DNA from: Polymorphobacter_B sp038225475
Lineage (GTDB): Bacteria; Pseudomonadota; Alphaproteobacteria; Sphingomonadales; Sphingomonadaceae
Assembly (NCBI GenBank): GCA_038225475.1
Contig: JBBRRA010000001.1
Location: 186,001 to 250,000 of the forward strand
DNA: 64,000 bases
Reading direction: 5' to 3'
Part shown: positions 61,482 to 64,000 of the stretch, in pieces
Layout of the letters: each line of letters starts with the position of its first letter
How positions within the stretch are numbered: the first letter of the stretch is position 1
Notes under the pieces: model-generated
The model's database searches: none
Told to the model about the DNA's origin: nothing
The model's input: the letters and a program-made list of their open reading frames with translations, nothing else
Position numbers and translations under genes: made by a program

Positions 61482-63815
61482 TCAGGCCTCCCGCACTTCG
61501 ATCAGCGGCACCGACGGGGCCTCCCCCATCCGCCAACCGGCGAGCGAGACGTCGATGCGGTCCTGCGCAAAGCGCACCGGCACGTCGAACTCGAACCCCG
61601 CAGTGACCGCTTGTCCGGCAGCGGGGGCAACGTCGAAATCGAGATAGCCGCCGTCCGCGACCGTCCAGCCGGTCAGGCGCGGTGTGCCGCCAACCGCGGC
61701 GACGACGGTGCCGACGACCGGCCTCGTGATCCGGCGCACCTGCGCGTCGGGGCCATCGCCGTAAGTTTTGGTCAGCGCAAACCGCGTCGTCACACCGTCG
61801 CCGGTGCCGAGGATCTGATCGGTCGGAGCAGCCGCCTGCGCGCCCGAAAACCGGTCGAACGTATCGCTGAACCGAAAGCCGTGCGCCTGGCCGCGCCGCG
61901 CCCGGAAGAACGCGATCAGCGTTGCCAGATCGGCTTCCGACCGAATGCCGACACCGGCATCGTAATTGGCACGCGCGTCCGCCCAGCTGCTGTTGCGCTG
62001 CTCGAAGCCCGACGCGCTGACGGCGATCTGCGTGGCGAACTGCGGGCCGCCGCTGCTGCCGTGGCCGAGCTCGAGCGGGAAGCGCACGTCATGGAAAGCC
62101 GGCACGGTCTCGTCTCCCTGAATGCTGAATGTCACAAAGCCGTCGCGCGCCACTTGCGGCCACGCCCAAAGGAACACCGCGCCGACCCCGCGTGCCTGCG
62201 CTGCATCGGCCGTAGCCGCGATCGCCTGCCACTGTGCCCGGTCGGCCGCATCGGCAACGAAACCTGCGAAATAATGCTGGTTCGCGAGCGGATAGCCGAG
62301 CCGCCCCGCCACGACCGCGCGCGCCGACGCCTGCCCGGCAAAGTCGCCGCGCGTGACGAAATCATAGTCCTCGAGCTGGAGCACATCGAACGCCGGCGAC
62401 GCCCAGGCAGCGGGCAGATTGGCGCGCAGCAGCCCGGGCGCGGCGGCGCTGACGACCTGCGGCGCATAAAATAGCAGACAGGTCTGCACCATCGCCACCT
62501 CGGCGCGCACCGCGTCGCGCAATGCCAGCGTCGCGTCGCCCAGCCTCGCCCCGAGCCAGTCGAGAAAGGCGAGCATCGCGGCGTCCTGTGCGCCGTCGAC
62601 GGAGCGCACCACCGGCGCCGCATGCCCGGTCTGCGCGGCAAAGGCTGCGACCGTCGCGGCATCGTAAAAGCACGGCCGCCGGTCGCTGCCGACCCACCAC
62701 CACGGCTCGCCAATCTGGAAACGCGCCGCCAGCCCGGCGTCCGCCGTCAACCGGACGAACGCGCGCGCGGCGCGCTGCAGATACGCCATCGCGGCGATAT
62801 TCGTTGGCGACAGCAGCGTCGATGGCGGCGACCAGCCGGTCAGCGCCGGGTTGCCATCGGCATCGCGCTGTTTCCACGCCTCGGGCGCGTGCATGTCGAG
62901 CAGTTCGAACGACAACGAGACGATCACGTCGAACCCGAGCGCTGCGGCACGCGCCGCAAAATCGCGGTGCCAGGCGATCGCCGCTGCATTGATCGGGCGC
63001 GAGGCGTCCGCCTCGAACCGCGCCGTGCCCGCGTTCCAGCCAAGCTGGAAATAGTGGCTCATGCCGACATAGTGATTGAGGACGCGCGCATAGCCCATCT
63101 GGACGATGCCGCGCAGCAGCCGTTCAGGCGTCTGATTATAACAGTCGTCATAGCCGGTCGCGATGCCGAGCCCATGCGGCGGGACCACCGTATCGCCGAT
63201 CGCCAGCGTCGCCCCCGGCCCGTCGCACGCTATCGCCGACAGCGTAACGGACGCATCGACCGGGGTGGCAAGCGGCGCGTCGGCCCCGGTATAGGCGGCG
63301 GGAACCAGCGCGATGAACAGCCGGTCGATATCGCCCGCCCATACCGGATCGGCCTCGCTCGGCAATGCAAAGCCGCCGCTCAGCGCATCGAAATCGAGCG
63401 TTACCACCGCATCGGCGGGCGTCCCGACCGCATAATTCCACAACCGGACATACCAGCTGCGCGCGGTCCCGCCTGCGTCGCGCCCCTCGATCTTCAGCGT
63501 CGCGCCGTTCAGTGCATCGAGCGGCCGCAGCCCGGAGCTGCCCTGCCAGCGGAACCGCAGCGTCAGCCCGCGATAATCGCGCGACGTGGCATAGCCGAGC
63601 AGCGGATGATCGACGCGATCGTCCGATGCCCAGATCAGCCCGGCGAGGTCGTTCGCCTTCAAAAAGCTGAGATCGACCCGCAGCGACTGCGGCGCGGGCG
63701 TGGTGACTGCGGCCACCATCGGCCGCGGAAAATTGACCGTCCAGAAACGGGCATCGAACCGCTTGATCCAGTCGCGACGCTGCTGGTCGGCGGCAGTGGC
63801 GAGCCAATGTCCCAT
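61482..63815 (-). CDS. DUF2460 (GTA gp12-like) tail protein with large TIM-barrel-like N-terminal region
   Basis: 777 residues. The C-terminal 210 or so (from HDVRFPLELGHGSSGGPQFATQ, with RANYDAGVGIRSEADLATLIAFFRARRGQAHGFRFSD and QILGTGDGVTTRFALTKTYG) are a complete DUF2460/gp12-type domain. The N-terminal 560 are extra: a beta-rich part (about 1-215) and then an alternating beta/alpha segment (about 225-560; HYVGMSHYFQLGW, AALGFDVIVSLSFELLD, FQIGEPWWWVGSDRRP, FDVLQLEDYDFV, GAVFLWAWPQVA) resembling a glycosidase-type TIM barrel. Similar architectures exist in proteins described as non-contractile tail sheath. ATG 63815 overlaps the preceding stop (TGATG). Confidence 0.88.
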   Translation of the reverse strand: MGHWLATAADQQRRDWIKRFDARFWTVNFPRPMVAAVTTPAPQSLRVDLSFLKANDLAGLIWASDDRVDHPLLGYATSRDYRGLTLRFRWQGSSGLRPLDALNGATLKIEGRDAGGTARSWYVRLWNYAVGTPADAVVTLDFDALSGGFALPSEADPVWAGDIDRLFIALVPAAYTGADAPLATPVDASVTLSAIACDGPGATLAIGDTVVPPHGLGIATGYDDCYNQTPERLLRGIVQMGYARVLNHYVGMSHYFQLGWNAGTARFEADASRPINAAAIAWHRDFAARAAALGFDVIVSLSFELLDMHAPEAWKQRDADGNPALTGWSPPSTLLSPTNIAAMAYLQRAARAFVRLTADAGLAARFQIGEPWWWVGSDRRPCFYDAATVAAFAAQTGHAAPVVRSVDGAQDAAMLAFLDWLGARLGDATLALRDAVRAEVAMVQTCLLFYAPQVVSAAAPGLLRANLPAAWASPAFDVLQLEDYDFVTRGDFAGQASARAVVAGRLGYPLANQHYFAGFVADAADRAQWQAIAATADAAQARGVGAVFLWAWPQVARDGFVTFSIQGDETVPAFHDVRFPLELGHGSSGGPQFATQIAVSASGFEQRNSSWADARANYDAGVGIRSEADLATLIAFFRARRGQAHGFRFSDTFDRFSGAQAAAPTDQILGTGDGVTTRFALTKTYGDGPDAQVRRITRPVVGTVVAAVGGTPRLTGWTVADGGYLDFDVAPAAGQAVTAGFEFDVPVRFAQDRIDVSLAGWRMGEAPSVPLIEVREA

Positions 63816-64000
63816 CAGCCGTCGGCCCGGTCGAGCGCTTGGCGTACTGCGCGCGCCACCTGTGCCCCGCTGCGCCCCATGAACGCCGCGTCGGACCCGC
63901 TCGGCGCGGCGACGTTGACGGTGATGTGCACCGCCCCGCGCGGACTGCCGCCCGCCGCCTGGATGCTGCCGGCGCTGGTCGGTACGAACAGTTCGGGCCC
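63815..64000 (-). CDS. Tail tape measure protein, C-terminal end only
   Basis: 61 residues before the stop, running to the window edge: GPELFVPTSAGSIQ near the edge is the GPEL/V-P pattern common at the C-terminus of tape-measure proteins, followed by VHITVNVAAPSGSDAAFMGRSGAQVARAVRQAL. Position directly upstream of the DUF2460 gene is that of GTA gp11. The rest of the cluster (capsid, portal, terminase) would lie to the right. Confidence 0.8.
   Translation of the reverse strand, partial: GPELFVPTSAGSIQAAGGSPRGAVHITVNVAAPSGSDAAFMGRSGAQVARAVRQALDRADG

Overview
The window is high-GC alphaproteobacterial chromosome, most likely from the order Sphingomonadales. The pointers are a gene-transfer-agent (GTA) type tail cluster ending in a DUF2793 gene, an alphaproteobacterial F1-ATPase zeta-inhibitor gene (DUF1476), a GTTC-N7-GTTC SOS box, a small DUF6481-like Lys/Ala-rich protein and a split purS/purQ/purL enzyme. 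I see no tRNA, rRNA, CRISPR array, transposase or integrase. Coding density is very high. Many co-directional genes are coupled by ATGA or TGATG overlaps, and seven of twelve convergent pairs share a 4-bp stop-codon overlap.

Layout. 1-4.8 kb: two acyl-CoA dehydrogenases around a Sua5/TsaC tRNA-modification gene, then msrA and an orphan LuxR-type regulator. 4.8-10.2 kb: a leftward glycine-cleavage operon (gcvT-gcvH-methyltransferase-gcvPA-gcvPB) under a tandem glycine riboswitch. 10.3-17.9 kb: a lipoprotein, ispH-thrB-rnhA, a DUF1508 protein, and a leftward MFS exporter-hydrolase-FAD oxidoreductase operon. 17.9-24.2 kb: pyruvate phosphate dikinase and glyQS. 24.3-28.5 kb: a TraB/GumN protein, a lipoprotein and rplY-pth-ychF. 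28.5-32.5 kb: the cytochrome bc1 operon petABC, with the methylthioadenosine phosphorylase and apt genes downstream.

32.7-40 kb: hemF, a membrane protein, a DUF1476-bolA-grxD group, bluB, purC, purS-purQ and a queuosine-precursor transporter. 40.1-46.4 kb: an SOS-controlled Y-family polymerase, NDH-2, two small unknowns and purL. 46.4-51.1 kb: a DUF4112 gene, an operon nadA-hydrolase-nadC-RNase T2, and an MBL-fold gene. 51.1-54.6 kb: GMC oxidoreductase-epoxide hydrolase-lipB. 54.6-57.4 kb: an envelope group (Thr/Ala-rich lipoprotein, SCP2-like protein, exported protein, OmpA porin). 57.5-64 kb: the leftward tail end of a GTA/prophage-like morphogenesis cluster (tape measure, DUF2460, DUF2163, NlpC/P60, tail hub, DUF2793), cut by the window edge.

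Most of the window is housekeeping. The less ordinary signals are a TIM-barrel-like domain that appears to sit on the DUF2460 protein instead of the gp15-like protein; the riboswitch expression platform and an opposing consensus promoter upstream of it; an almost leaderless SOS-regulated polymerase; low-GC patches inside the essential genes glyS and purL and across the hydrolase between nadA and nadC; and several perfect inverted repeats placed over likely promoters or start codons.
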